Below are positions 1-9,669 of a DNA stretch of 14,083 nt, in pieces; within the stretch, counting starts at the first letter, position 1, and each line of letters opens with the position of its first letter. Source of the stretch: Ichthyophonus hoferi (Eukaryota > Opisthokonta > Ichthyosporea > Ichthyophonida > Ichthyophonidae); contig NAOQ01000330.1 of assembly GCA_002751075.1 (NCBI GenBank), positions 70,453 through 84,535 on the forward strand, read 5' to 3'. The notes beneath the pieces were generated by a model that saw nothing but the letters and a program-made list of their open reading frames with translations, did not search any database and was not told the DNA's origin. Both the position numbers and the translations under genes were made by a program.

Positions 1-90
1 CGATAAATTCCATTACTACAATAATTATGTATAGACAGTACTTATGGTAACATAAAGGTTAAATAAGTATATATAGAGATAACTCAATAC
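1..90. repeat. Short diverged direct repeat, left copy
   Basis: Positions 20-75 resemble 795-865: ACTAC followed by an AT-rich stretch, TATAGACAGTACTTATGG versus TATAAACAGTACTTATGG, then an A-rich run and AAGTA(A)TATAT. The left boundary is cut by the window edge, so the full unit is unknown. Confidence 0.5.
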
Positions 91-1115
91 ATGGATTATG
101 AAATGAAATGGATGTGAATTTTGACACCTTGCAGAAATGGCATGATGTACTTCTATTTGACCAGTCTTAATTCTATTCGACTAGTCGGTTTATATTTATA
201 GCAGCATAAACAAGACATCGTCAGACATCAGAATTCTCCAGTAATTACAAGTTGAAATGGAAAAATATAAGAAAAATATACCCTGGCTTTATCTTAGGCC
301 GTGACTCTGACAGTGAAGCATGCATGTGGTGGACTGTAGCCAAAAAAAAATAGAAGTCCTGTTTCTACCATATAGTGGCTAATTAATACCATTTCAAACA
401 TCCAAACATATGCAATAAGTTAAAACTGGATTCAGATTAAACTATATGCAGAATATATTATGGTATACATGAATTCTCAGCCTTAATCAATACTATGTAG
501 GTTTGAATGTTTTCTCTCTTATTGTACATGTTAGCTAAATAATAATTATTGTATTTTAATAACAAATAATAAATTACGATTATATTTTATATTCTAAAAC
601 AAGCAAGTAATTAATTAAGGAACCATTGTAGTTTATTACGCATGCTTCAATTATTATTACATGTAGATGTTTATACTTTGTGGTACGCCCCTATTGGTTG
701 GTTTGACTGGTGCGATTTCACTTTTGTCAGGCGCTTTTGCACAAGGAAAAGGAAACAGAACCGTGAGTGGTTGGGACGATAATATTTATGTTAATAACTA
801 CTATAAATACAACGATTGCGTATAAACAGTACTTATGGTTAATGAAAAAACCAAGTAAATATATGGTAAACAATAGAAGAAATAGAATAGATTGGAATTT
901 CGAGATCCGTCGATTCTATTCTATATAATGACTAGTTCATGCCTTTTTGGTTTAGCCTAATTTGAATGTATGTCGGTTAGGCCTTGCGCAAATTTCCTGA
1001 AATTATGATCTTACGTCTACCAATCAGTAGTATACCTATAAATCGTAAGATGATAAAATACCTACCATTATAGTTACGTTACTTCCAGCTGGAATAAAAT
1101 TCATGTTTGGATGTC
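91..1115. other. Gene-poor spacer
   Basis: AT-rich DNA without a supported gene. A somewhat GC-richer patch at about 685-775 contains an inverted CCAAT-type motif (CCCCTATTGGTTGG) and a 52-codon ORF (667-825) with a hydrophobic start, listed as a weak finding. Nothing else is recognised. Confidence 0.6.
785..870. repeat. Short diverged direct repeat, right copy
   Basis: Partner of the repeat at the left window edge. The best-kept core is CAGTACTTATGGT at about 827-839. It overlaps the end of a small ORF at 667-825 and weakens the case that this ORF is a gene. Confidence 0.5.
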
Positions 1116-1670
1116 ATAGCGATCTGTGGTAGTTTTAATGACTTGTTCACAACCTCAGGGTCTCCAATTAGTTTTTTATTCTTGGATAAATGTTTTCTTC
1201 CAGGTGCTGGGGAGTTTCTCAATCCAGTTTATTAGAAACTGGCCAGCGCTGGGCCTAGTTCTTTCGCTGCCTTAGGGCAGTCTGTGGAGCCGTTCTCTTA
1301 TGGTCATTACTGTATTTACATTTATACATGATTGAAACCGGCGCAAAGACAATATGCTATGTTACTAACATATCTTACTGGGTGGGGTATATGATAGCTA
1401 TAATAGCTGTTGTTTTGAATATTCAATGGTGTTTAAAACAAGAGATTTTTCTAAACAGATATTGCGTAACTATACGATTAGGTTTTGCATATGCCTATAT
1501 GATTGGGCTACGCTGAGGTTGGCTCAACGAATAATAAACTGTTAAACAATTCTGTGGTATTTATTGGGGTATTGCAATTAACCGTATGACACATAATATT
1601 ACTATATATGTAAATGTATAATCGTACGTTTACATCTAAAGTTGGGCAAAACAGATACCCTTGCTTGTTG
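1116..1670. repeat. Dispersed direct repeat, copy A (~555 bp)
   Basis: This copy aligns colinearly with 2730-3280 in the same orientation, at roughly 70% identity by eye with scattered indels. Anchors include GACTTGTTCACAA, TTCTCAATC, CAGTCTGTGGAGCCG, ACTGTATTTACATTT, GTTTTGAATAT, CTAAACAGATATTG, CCTATATGATTG and ATATTACTATA. The only long ORF inside it (1328-1516) is not preserved in the other copy, so the unit behaves as non-coding. No terminal inverted repeats, poly(A) tail or target duplications are evident. It may be an old non-autonomous transposon or a segmental duplication. Confidence 0.8.
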
Positions 1671-2480
1671 ACGTTAGCAGTTCAAGGTGACTGCGAATGA
1701 CGCTAATTTTCCAATTTTGTTACCTATATATAAAAATTCTGTTTGATTGTAATATCTCTATATTGCACATATCCATTATTATTATTGTCAGTGATATAAC
1801 ATATATATATATATTCTTAAATACTATTTAGTATTTAGTATTTCTATATTTGGTGTATTATATAGCCCTGGTAGTTTGAGCCATTTTTCTAAACCAATTT
1901 ATGTGAGGAATAATTGCGAACGTGTATAATTAGAAACGGTTTTCCGATTGGTCACAATATTGCAAGATTAGCTTCCAGTTTAAAGCGCTCTATGCTCAGT
2001 TTAACATTTGCAAACACTTGGAGCTCGTCTGCCTTGAACCAGCTCCGGCCATGATTTCATTCCGCCGTAGAGAAGTGCCTCATCTGACGTGATTGATAAT
2101 AGTAATACCTTAGTACTCTATGTAAGATTCACTTAGGTCTAGGTGAATCGCAAAATGAAACAATCCTAAGAGCAAGCGATATTTTTTCTTGCAATTAAAT
2201 TAAAATATTTTAAAGTATTAACTGATCTCGTATAGCTAACACAATTTAGCTTCACTTACGGTCTAGGATGTTAGTTTATACTCGCAAGTATAATATCTAA
2301 TACATCCATAATTTAGTTCATCCATGTTAAAACAGAAATTTCAATTAAACTGGGTATTAACTGGGTATTTGTCTATTCCATGACAATAAATTCTTTACTG
2401 GATCCCTTGGCAGTCTCACCGGGCCATCAGCCAACAAATAACGCCCAACTAATTGAGCTATCAGAATTAAAAAATGTAAT
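1671..2480. other. Spacer between repeat copies, with small duplications
   Basis: No gene is supported. Contents include a (TA)n run near 1801-1814, an inverted CCAAT-like motif CCGATTGGTCAC at about 1944, a GC-richer patch at about 2020-2090, an imperfect 10-bp hairpin at 2126-2149, and a perfect 11-mer tandem duplication AACTGGGTATT at 2348-2369. Confidence 0.6.
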
Positions 2481-2672
2481 AACAATAAAAAAAAATAAAC
2501 TATGTAAGTGCAGCGAAAAACGTAGGCTCTAATAAAATATATTATGTTGTGCCGTATTATATTGTTATATATATTATATTATACCAATACACTTAAATGA
2601 ATATATAGCAATAATAAAGCATGATCTATCTAAGTACAGAGAAAAATTTGGATTCTAACAAAGTATAACAGT
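2481..2672. repeat. Two diverged copies of a ~60-bp unit
   Basis: About 2481-2545 and 2608-2672 align: CTATGTAAGTGCAGCGAAAA with CTATCTAAGTACAGAGAAAA, then G-rich and CTCTAATAAAATATA versus TTCTAACAAAGTATA. An AT-rich linker of about 60 bp separates them. The pair lies just before copy B of the 550-bp repeat. Confidence 0.6.
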
Positions 2673-2729
2673 AAAAAAGGTAAACAAATACGTGTTTGAT
2701 CAAATTTAATATCATTTAAGTACCAGACT

Positions 2730-3280
2730 ATAGCAATCTTTAATAATTATAGTGGCTTGTTCACAAGTTTGGGGTCTTCAATTAGTTTAGATTACTAGAT
2801 AGATATTTTTCTCTAGGTGCTCGAGAGTATCTCAATCTAGCTTATTGGGAACTAGCCTGTTCCTGGCATAATTATTTCGGTGCCTTATGGTTGTCTGTGG
2901 AGCCGCCCCCCTATCCTATGGGTGATACTGTATTTACATTTGTACAGAATTGTAGCCAAGAAAATAACAATATTCTGGGCCACTAACGTACCCCATTGGA
3001 ATATATCATCACTGTCATAGTTATTGTTTTGAATATACTCAATAGTGTTAAAAACAAAATTTTGCTAAACAGATATTGGGTACAAGCCATGCGATTGGGT
3101 CTCAATTTACGTATATACCTATATGATTGAGTTTTGCTGAACCAAAATCCGCAAATAAAAATTTGCTATACATGATCTACTGGGGATTCCAAATAACTGT
3201 AAATTAACTGGATGATGCATTATATTACTATAGATTATACAATTGCATCTAAAATCGTGCGAAATAGAGACCTGTTTGCA
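2730..3280. repeat. Dispersed direct repeat, copy B (~550 bp)
   Basis: Second copy of the unit at 1116-1670, in the same orientation, with about 1.06 kb between the copies. Matches begin at ATAGCAATCT and fade after GAGACCTGTTTGC near 3280. Divergence is spread evenly, and indels break every reading frame relative to copy A, which argues for neutral decay since duplication. Confidence 0.8.
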
Positions 3281-3792
3281 ACATTTCTCACATATCTATA
3301 CAATGATAGCAAAAGATACTCCAATACGTAGTACTATTGTGTGTTTCCTTACTGTAGCAATAATTACACTGTACATTATTCTATATGACTATCTAGTATA
3401 TTTTCTGTTGTGAATAATAAGTCGAGACAGGAGCGTTCCTATGGCCTATATTCGTTTAGAAAGAGTGAAAATTCCGAATTGAGAAGTGTTTTAACGTGTC
3501 CATTTGCACATACGGAGTATAGATATGCTGAGACATATTTTTATTATTGAACAGGTTAGCCGTACTTACCATCGGAAGGATGCCTAAATAGTGCTATCTG
3601 AACCCCAAAACGTATGATCTGAAATGGCTTATTATCTAGTTGCAGGATCTCTACCATTGGCTAGTTTCATTTTGATAGATTAAGATATTGCACGTCATAT
3701 CTATACTAAAATAATAATAAAATTTCAGCACGTGGTATTCCCGCGTAGTCCCCCACCACATTACTAACCACACTCATGGCGGTTTAACTTCT

Positions 3793-4035
3793 AAGATGGG
3801 ACAATATGGAGTGCTTTCTGCTAGGCATGACCGTAATGGAATGCTTAAACTAAGTTATAATTATAAATAGTATAATATATTGTAATACTTAAAAGTTTCA
3901 TAAATTAATTAAAATTGTTTTTTTATATAGACATACAATAATCAAAAATAGATTTGACAAGATGAGTTACTTTCTGCTGCAAAATATGACCGTAACCAAA
4001 TGATTAATCTAGATTATGTTTAGAATAATATAAAT
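3793..4035. repeat. Diverged tandem-like duplication (~75 bp, two copies)
   Basis: About 3793-3880 and 3959-4035 share AAGATG, CTTTCTGCT, ATGACCGTAA, a TAATCT/TAAACT-like stretch and an AT-rich end. No protein or RNA function is apparent. Confidence 0.5.
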
Positions 4036-4036
4036 T

Positions 4037-4051
4037 AACCACAGTGTGGTT
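4037..4051. promoter_or_regulatory. Palindrome with paired Runt/RUNX-like motifs
   Basis: AACCACA and TGTGGTT abut around one central base, giving two inverted copies of the TGTGGT core bound by Runt-domain factors. A further AACCACA lies at 3766-3772. This is a motif match only. Confidence 0.2.
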
Positions 4052-4448
4052 GATAGGGGCATCTAGTTTTGCTTACACTATAGTTCACCACCTGTCGTGC
4101 TCTATTGTCGGTAAAACGATTTAAGATAAAGACAGGGTATGTTATGTTTACTTCATATATTACCATTTCAATAGTACCTTGAAATTTTATACAATTACTC
4201 ATAAATACTTTCACCTATTTCTCTGTTTTTATTAAGACTAGACTATCTTACTTATGTAAAAGATGGTATTTCGTCATGTGATACCACTCTTCAAAATTAT
4301 GCACGCCAATCTAATCATGTATATAATTTATAAATCTCTGAGGTAATATAAATTTAAATCATTACGATATTTTTTAAGCTACGCGCCAAGTAATTTATAA
4401 GCATGATTTTATCAGACAAACAAGGTTCACTTAAAATCTATTTCTATT

Positions 4449-4454
4449 TTTATT
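4449..4454 (-). terminator. Candidate poly(A) signal of the arrestin-like gene
   Basis: Read on the minus strand this is AATAAA, about 130 bp past the TAG stop at 4585-4587. Another AATAAA on the same strand lies at 4228-4233, so the 3' end could be longer. There is no cDNA evidence here, and the motif is common in such AT-rich DNA. Confidence 0.4.
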
Positions 4455-4584
4455 TACTAACGTAAACGTCTGTTTATCATTTTATATTAACATGGTTGTT
4501 TAACCATATAAGATTTAATTCTTAATTTTTTTCTATTTTTTTCCAAAACACATTCATACAATACTATGCCCTACTCTAACCAAC

Positions 4585-6750
4585 CTATCTCAAGAAAGCT
4601 CCTAGTATTAACTTAACCAAGAACCAATCACCAAAGGAAGGTAGTTCATAACGTTTGGGACTAACATTCACACAACAACTCTTATCGGTAGAAAAAGAAG
4701 TAGTAGTATTTTCTGACCAATAACCAGACTCCTCAGAGTATAATCTAAGATTGGTATAGGTTGGTTCAGATAATTTTTCAATATTTTCATAGCTAGGGGG
4801 GTCTATGGCGGGGGGGATAACGCGTATAAGTGCATCACCAGCAGGATCGTCCATTATGATTGGTGGTGGAGTGACCTCGGTATTCTCCAATGAAAATGGT
4901 AATTTAAAATTAATGTCCCTGGCTCCTGATAAGTGGATTGATACTTCCACATGGTAGCTTACTGCAGGAGTAATTATAATTATTTAATTAATTAATTGAG
5001 TATTCGTTTGGTTTTTTAACTTTAAAAGGTTTTTGCTGTGTTAAATATTAATACTCGGTATCGGTACTTTAGTTATATTATAATATAATATATCGTATTA
5101 TATATAGAAGCAATGAAAACAAACACAAAAAATAACCAGTGTGTAGAAAATCTTACCTTCAACTGTAGCATCTACTTTCTCATTATCCAATCGATTGCTG
5201 TTATACAAGACAGATGATGCCATCTCATTCACCTCATTTCCATTGGCTTCCTTGAATTTATGAATCGCGTAATGGCGGGTATATTTAGCCTTGCTTAGAT
5301 CACATAACATAGTATGATGTTTCACCATACCACCATCTTCAAGTATAACAGATGCCCAGTGAGAGGGGTCCTCTTTATTTCTTACTATTGCATATTCACT
5401 GTTTAAAATAGTAGCACGAGGATGTGGGCCTGGAACCTATAGAACAAGGGATATATATGTATTAGTAACTTAATTAGCTTTATAAACTGGTGACTAAAGC
5501 TGCTTAAAAAGTATAGATGAGAGCATCGAAGCAAACAATTCAATTTTTTTGATTAAACCCTGAACCCTACATGATTTATATGATACTATACTATACTATA
5601 TTACATTACATTTAATTAAATCATATCTCAATACATTACATTATATTACAATAAGTTACATTATATCATATCATATCGTACCTTTGTCTCCACCTTAACA
5701 ACCTGCATCACAGTAGTCCTAACCGACATCACCATATCTGCCAATCGACCGTCTTCTTTAAAAAGAATAACCTGAACTCCGATTTTATCTCCTTGGTGAA
5801 ACACATCATTAATCAATGAGACCTCAGCCTTTAATGGGGAATACAATAAATCCATTACACACAAAGGCAATTGGTCAACTTGGGCTTTTGGTTTGCAACC
5901 AGCGGTAGGAAAAAACAGGGATCTCTGTGTGGGGAGGGATAGGGGATTGGAGAGGAAATAAGTAAATATAACAAATTATATATATATATGCTTTTACATA
6001 ATTGTATATAAAAATACAAAGTAAATATATATATCAATATTTTTATATACTTTAAAATAACACCGTATATTACCTTATCGAAGCGGACCTCAGCAACTCG
6101 ATTATCCACTTTCTCTCCTTTTTGCATTAACCACATACCATAGTACAGTTCCCACGAACCTTTTGTAAAACATGCAGGAATGCTATCGGACGTAATGAAT
6201 TGTGCCTTAATAATTGTAGTCCCAGGTGTTGCCATATAATAATCATCGTCAAATTCAACAGGACGTTTATCGTATCTGGTGAATTAAAGCACTGATTAGT
6301 TTTTTATATATACATATTTTATATTTATGTCTATGTCTGCCTAAATTTTCTTTAATAAATTTTACTAACAGTTGAGAAAAAGAACCAAATAAATCCGTCC
6401 ATATTAAACTAAACGTAAAAAAGATCTTTATTTTGCTAGCTGGTTTTATTAGGTATTAATGTACATTATTCTATTTCCCGTACCTAAATATTGATTACTA
6501 TATAAATTATTCTCCATTTACTTTTAGTACTAATATAAATTGTTCAAAAATCTTACCTGTAAACAACATGTGAATCCAGTATCTCTTTCTTACTGCCCCA
6601 ACGAACCAGACGACCAACCATGGCAATGTAGAGAGGATTTAATACTGTCGCCTCAGACACAGTGATAGTGGTAGTCACTTCAATAGAGTCATTGTCAAAA
6701 TAGCAATCACGATCGACTGCAATGGAAAAAATTGGCATAGCAGTAGCCAT
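4585..6750 (-). CDS. Arrestin-domain protein with PPxY motif (alpha-arrestin-like), five exons, complete
   Basis: Exons on the minus strand are 6750-6557, 6275-6074, 5924-5682, 5436-5157 and 4961-4585. They total 1296 nt, or 431 residues plus TAG. Intron phases are 2, 0, 0 and 1, and every junction is GT-AG; two donors are perfect (ACAG|GTAAGA and GAAG|GTAAGA), and exon 3 has a strong pyrimidine-rich acceptor ending CCCCACACAG. Residues about 6-160 fit an arrestin N domain (opening FSIAVDRDCYF; PLYIAMVGRLVRW near 40-51). Residues about 160-331 fit an arrestin C domain, ending in SYHVEVSIHLSG then FKLPFSL, the conserved last strands. The tail carries PPSY at 361-364, the WW-domain ligand by which alpha-arrestins recruit NEDD4-type ubiquitin ligases to membrane cargo. 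Length matches animal ARRDC proteins. The C-domain end (EMASS...VSYHVEV) also recalls beta-arrestins, so the subfamily is not settled. No signal peptide or membrane segment is seen, so it is probably cytoplasmic. The start is the first in-frame ATG of exon 1, with G at +4. Confidence 0.88.
5580..5681 (-). repeat. Pentanucleotide tract in arrestin intron 3
   Basis: Read in the sense of the gene, the tract begins right at the 5' splice site (GTAC then GATAT GATAT GATAT AATGT). It runs through degenerate pentamers to ATAGT ATAGT ATAGT. It fills the 5' part of a 245-bp intron, with the plain AT sequence and acceptor following. The same kind of pentamer occurs in the AASDH-like introns. Confidence 0.75.
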
Positions 6751-8000
6751 TGGTGAAAATGTATAGTATAATTAATAATAGGTGGTGCTTATTATTTCTA
6801 TTTTATTTTATTTTTGTATACTTGTAAAGTAGTAAGATTTTATTGTAAACTATTGTTGCTAAATTTATCTGTGCGTTAGATTTTCAAAATCCATTGAATA
6901 AGTCCGATTTCAATAAAAAAGTAGTTACTACGACTTCATTACACAAAAATTTAGAAGAAAATAGTTTAGATATAATAAAAACTGCGTTGATCTTATTTAT
7001 ATATATGTATAGCCAAGGTCAAAACGTGACGATGAAATCTTTATGATAATCGATGACTATACATTAAACTAATCTCTGCTTTCTATTGTTGGATAACCAA
7101 ACAGATTAAGCAACAATTGGTTTAAGATCAGATTATGTGAATATCTAAGAAATATTTAAAACTTGAAAAATATTATAAATAAATAGACAATAAATTGTTT
7201 ATAAGTTTATTAAAAATCATAAAAGCCTTAGATAATTTTTAATTAGGCTATAATATTACTTATTTAATTAGTTCTATTCAATATATATATATATTTCTCC
7301 CCCGTACCTACATTTTAAAGATATCCAATCATCACGTGAGATAAATTGAAAAAGCCACATTGCAGCAAGATAAAGGAGGATCGATATGCCATTGGCGTAG
7401 AGCTACGATGCGAACTTTATAGTTTATAGCAATAATTATTTTAGGTGCCAGCCATTAGAATATTGTACATTGTGAAAAAAAAAAAAAGGCCTGTAAACTG
7501 CGATCTTAATTAATAAAACGTTAATTGATTGGAATTCAATTATCACGTTGGACACCGATACCCGATGATCGATTAATGTATATTGCAGTATGATCAAAAC
7601 GGTTGAGAGCAAAGTGGGCTACAAATCACAAACACATTATCTTACATATACATATCTTCATTTATTTTTTAAATAAAAAGAATAAAGAGTTCAAAACTAT
7701 CCTTTGTATAAAAATAACTAGATATAGTCATACACTTTTTGGAGATTGTGCATGTATGTTAGAGTATTATACTTGTATATAGCTATATACAAATATATTA
7801 GTAGTTATTGTATCTGATTAATTCAGAATCACACTTCTTGGACTCTTTTTCTATTGGATAATAATGTTGTAATGAATGAATTCTCAGATTTTCGTTTTTT
7901 TGGATTCAAAACATTTCTGCAAAAACTAAAGGCTTGGAGTATTGTTAACTATAGTTTGTAATCGCATAGTTACCAGAATAGAAGCTTGACTCTAAAAATT
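6751..8000. other. Divergent spacer, left part
   Basis: AT-rich sequence upstream of the arrestin-like gene. It contains the TATA-like motif at 6996-7005, a small inverted repeat ATTGTTG/CAACAAT (about 7086-7118), an A run of about 13 near 7475-7487, and (TA)n near 7281. No ORF or RNA gene is recognised. Confidence 0.6.
6996..7005 (-). promoter_or_regulatory. TATA-like motif upstream of the arrestin-like gene
   Basis: On the minus strand this reads TATATATAAA followed by TAAGATC, about 245 bp upstream of the start ATG at 6750. It is the best TATA-like match near that start. AT-rich simple sequence makes chance occurrence likely, and no initiator or CpG-rich promoter block accompanies it. Confidence 0.22.
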
Positions 8001-8298
8001 AGCCGCCATTGCGACCAGAAATATTGCAAATAAAACCAGTATTTGTTGTACTGAATTTTTCTTTGTCTGGCTGTTGTCGTCCGGTACTCGGCAGACTAAA
8101 ACCCTAGTTAGCGCCGCTCCTGAATCTCACTTCGTTGATGGAGGGATATATAAATATTGAAAGGACGTAATAATTTCAGCTTTCAACGTGTTAGTTTAAG
8201 CAACTCATTTCCCTTTGTTATTATTTGATTACCGTTTAATCATAGACACGTGAGAGTATTTGTGACAAAAAGGCCAGCATGCATCTGCGAATGTGAAT

Positions 8299-8352
8299 AG
8301 CTAATTATAATCACAGGGCAGAGTAAATTAACGTTAATTACTTTGTTAATTA
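8299..8352. repeat. 54-bp dispersed repeat, copy 1
   Basis: CTAATTATAATCACAGGGCA followed by GTTAATTAC matches 10884-10937 (CTAATTATAATCCCAGGGCA, then GTTAATTAC) in the same orientation. Similarity stops shortly after on both sides. Function unknown. Confidence 0.6.
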
Positions 8353-8554
8353 AGTACACAAGTCATACAAATGAGGGCACGATAGCACAAGATAATCGAA
8401 ATGATAAGATCAGACAATTTAGTGGGTGTCAGTGATCTCTTATAAGATTTTATTAGCCAATAAGAACCTTTACAATTGGTTCCATTTATATGAATGAACA
8501 CAGGCATGGGTGTTAACCAAAATTAACACTCGCAATAAACAAAGGTCGGGAAAG

Positions 8555-8562
8555 TATAAAAG
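8555..8562 (+). promoter_or_regulatory. Canonical TATA box candidate (TATAAAAG)
   Basis: TATAAAAGG sits in an unusually GC-rich setting (GGTCGGGAAAG before it, GAGGGCGGGC about 20 bp after it), with a small inverted repeat GTGTTAA/TTAACAC at 8510-8529 just upstream. It faces the AASDH-like gene but lies 2.8 kb before its ATG. It could therefore drive an untranslated first exon of that gene, an unseen non-coding RNA, or nothing. No ORF follows it. Confidence 0.3.
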
Positions 8563-8652
8563 GAACAAGAATAACTAATAAAGAGGGCGGGCTATTTTAC
8601 ACAAAAACTCTTCATAGGGAAAACGGTTCGGGCTGGCTCCAATTCATTAACG

Positions 8653-8676
8653 TTTTTTTTTTTAAAAAAAAAAAAA
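8653..8676. repeat. T11/A13 homopolymer palindrome
   Basis: A run of eleven T is followed directly by thirteen A. Such a block can exclude nucleosomes, could mark the junction of two A-tailed insertions, or could be a sequencing or assembly weak point. It lies about 90 bp after the TATAAAAG motif. Confidence 0.85.
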
Positions 8677-8700
8677 CAATAATAATAAGCACGGACTTTA

Positions 8701-9490
8701 TCTTATTTCTAAACATCTTTGTTGACGGTTTTTCGTTCAAATACTTTTATCAAAGGCAACGTACTTTGAACAAGAATTATATTGGCTGATACAATTTACA
8801 AAAGATCAATGAGGCTCACTAAAATAGTCGGTAACAATTATCTCATTAGTGCAAATGATCACATTGTGACATTGACAAATCATCTCATCTGAATACAAAA
8901 TGTTATTCAATCAATTAATATCAGAATTATCTTACAATCCACAACTCACCTATGTTTTCTTTCAAATTTAACGGTCTTGTAACATAGTTTCAGCTATCGT
9001 GTAGTAACTGGTTTAATCAACTCCACTTCTCTAATTAGAGGGAATAGCAAATCTAACTACTTTCAACAAGTAATCTAGAATTGGAAGAGATAACTCAACC
9101 CTTTCCTGAAGTCCCGCGTCAGCAGGTCTGTCTATTTACGTACACATGGCAAACACGGTATCACTAAATTTAAATTGCGAAGATCACTTAATTAGATCCG
9201 TACAATCAAGATCCTATAGGGAGCCTAGTAATTAAGCGATTATTCCTATAGGATAAGTCTAATACATGACATAAAGGACTAAGCCGTAAAAATAAATTGA
9301 ATGCTTTGATTCCAGCTCCTATCCAACCTCATTATACCTATATCCTTCTCCTACCTACTTACATCCTTCCGAGTCCTGGTTAATATATTGTTTTCTAAAC
9401 GGATCCTTACTCAGGCTGGAATCCCCAAAAAATAACTCTATTTGGGCCCTAACCTGGTCTTCTATGGAAGAGGTCACTCTCCTACAACTA
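8701..9490. other. Divergent spacer, middle part
   Basis: No gene is recognised. It contains a separated inverted repeat ATCCTATAGG (9211-9220) / CCTATAGGAT (9245-9254) and a pyrimidine-rich stretch at about 9310-9380. Confidence 0.6.
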
Positions 9491-9553
9491 ATAGATTATA
9501 TGTATGTATAATAGTATATATAGTGACATGTATGTATGTATGTAGTTAGTTAG
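9491..9553. repeat. TGTA-type tetranucleotide microsatellite
   Basis: Degenerate then perfect TATG/TGTA units (CATGTATGTATGTATGTAG), followed by TTAG units. It directly precedes the hairpin at 9584-9639. Confidence 0.7.
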
Positions 9554-9583
9554 GGAAATATGTTCTTAGAAGGTGGTTTATGT

Positions 9584-9639
9584 TTATACCTGAAACGCAA
9601 ATATGTAATTAAACTTAAACATTTGCGTTTCGGGTGTAA
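9584..9639 (+). ncRNA. Strong hairpin, possible structured RNA or decayed inverted repeat
   Basis: Left arm 9584-9606 pairs with right arm 9619-9639 across a 12-nt loop, giving 21 base pairs with one 2-nt bulge. The two non-Watson-Crick positions are U.G pairs if the plus strand is transcribed and A-C mismatches if the minus strand is, which favours a plus-strand RNA. Size and shape are compatible with a small pre-miRNA-like hairpin, but pairing does not extend past the arms. A relic of a transposon terminus is equally possible. Confidence 0.3.
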
Positions 9640-9669
9640 GGTGTGTAAAATTGTTTCTCTTCTCAAATT

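Larger units (their letters stand above)
3281..4448. other. Spacer downstream of the arrestin-like gene
   Basis: No gene is recognised. It includes the tandem-like duplication at 3793-4035 and a perfect palindrome AACCACAGTGTGGTT at 4037-4051. The right part (about 4150-4448) could be 3' untranslated sequence if the distal poly(A) motif is used. Confidence 0.55.
8001..8700. other. Divergent spacer, GC-richer patch with promoter-like motifs
   Basis: Compared with its surroundings this part is relatively rich in G, C and CpG (AGCCGCCATTGCG at 8001, GTCCGGTACTCGG at about 8079, TAGCGCCGCTCC at about 8108). It holds two TATA-like motifs: GGATATATAAAT at about 8143 and TATAAAAG at 8555. A T11A13 block lies at 8653-8676. 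No coding exon was found, and the evidence for an active promoter is suggestive only. Confidence 0.4.

Noticed and set aside
1328-1516. 62-codon plus-strand ORF with hydrophobic segments
   Set aside because: It lies inside copy A of the 550-bp repeat. The matching part of copy B has indels and stops in all frames, so there is no sign of coding constraint.
5855-6073. Read-through of arrestin exon 2 into the next 200 bp
   Set aside because: The frame becomes low-complexity Ile/Tyr-rich after the GTAATA donor at 6073. Splicing to the strong acceptor at 5925-5926 restores arrestin sequence in phase.
8145-8156. GGATATATAAAT as a promoter TATA box
   Set aside because: Such strings are frequent in this AT-rich spacer. 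It is mentioned only as part of the 8001-8700 cluster and not called separately.
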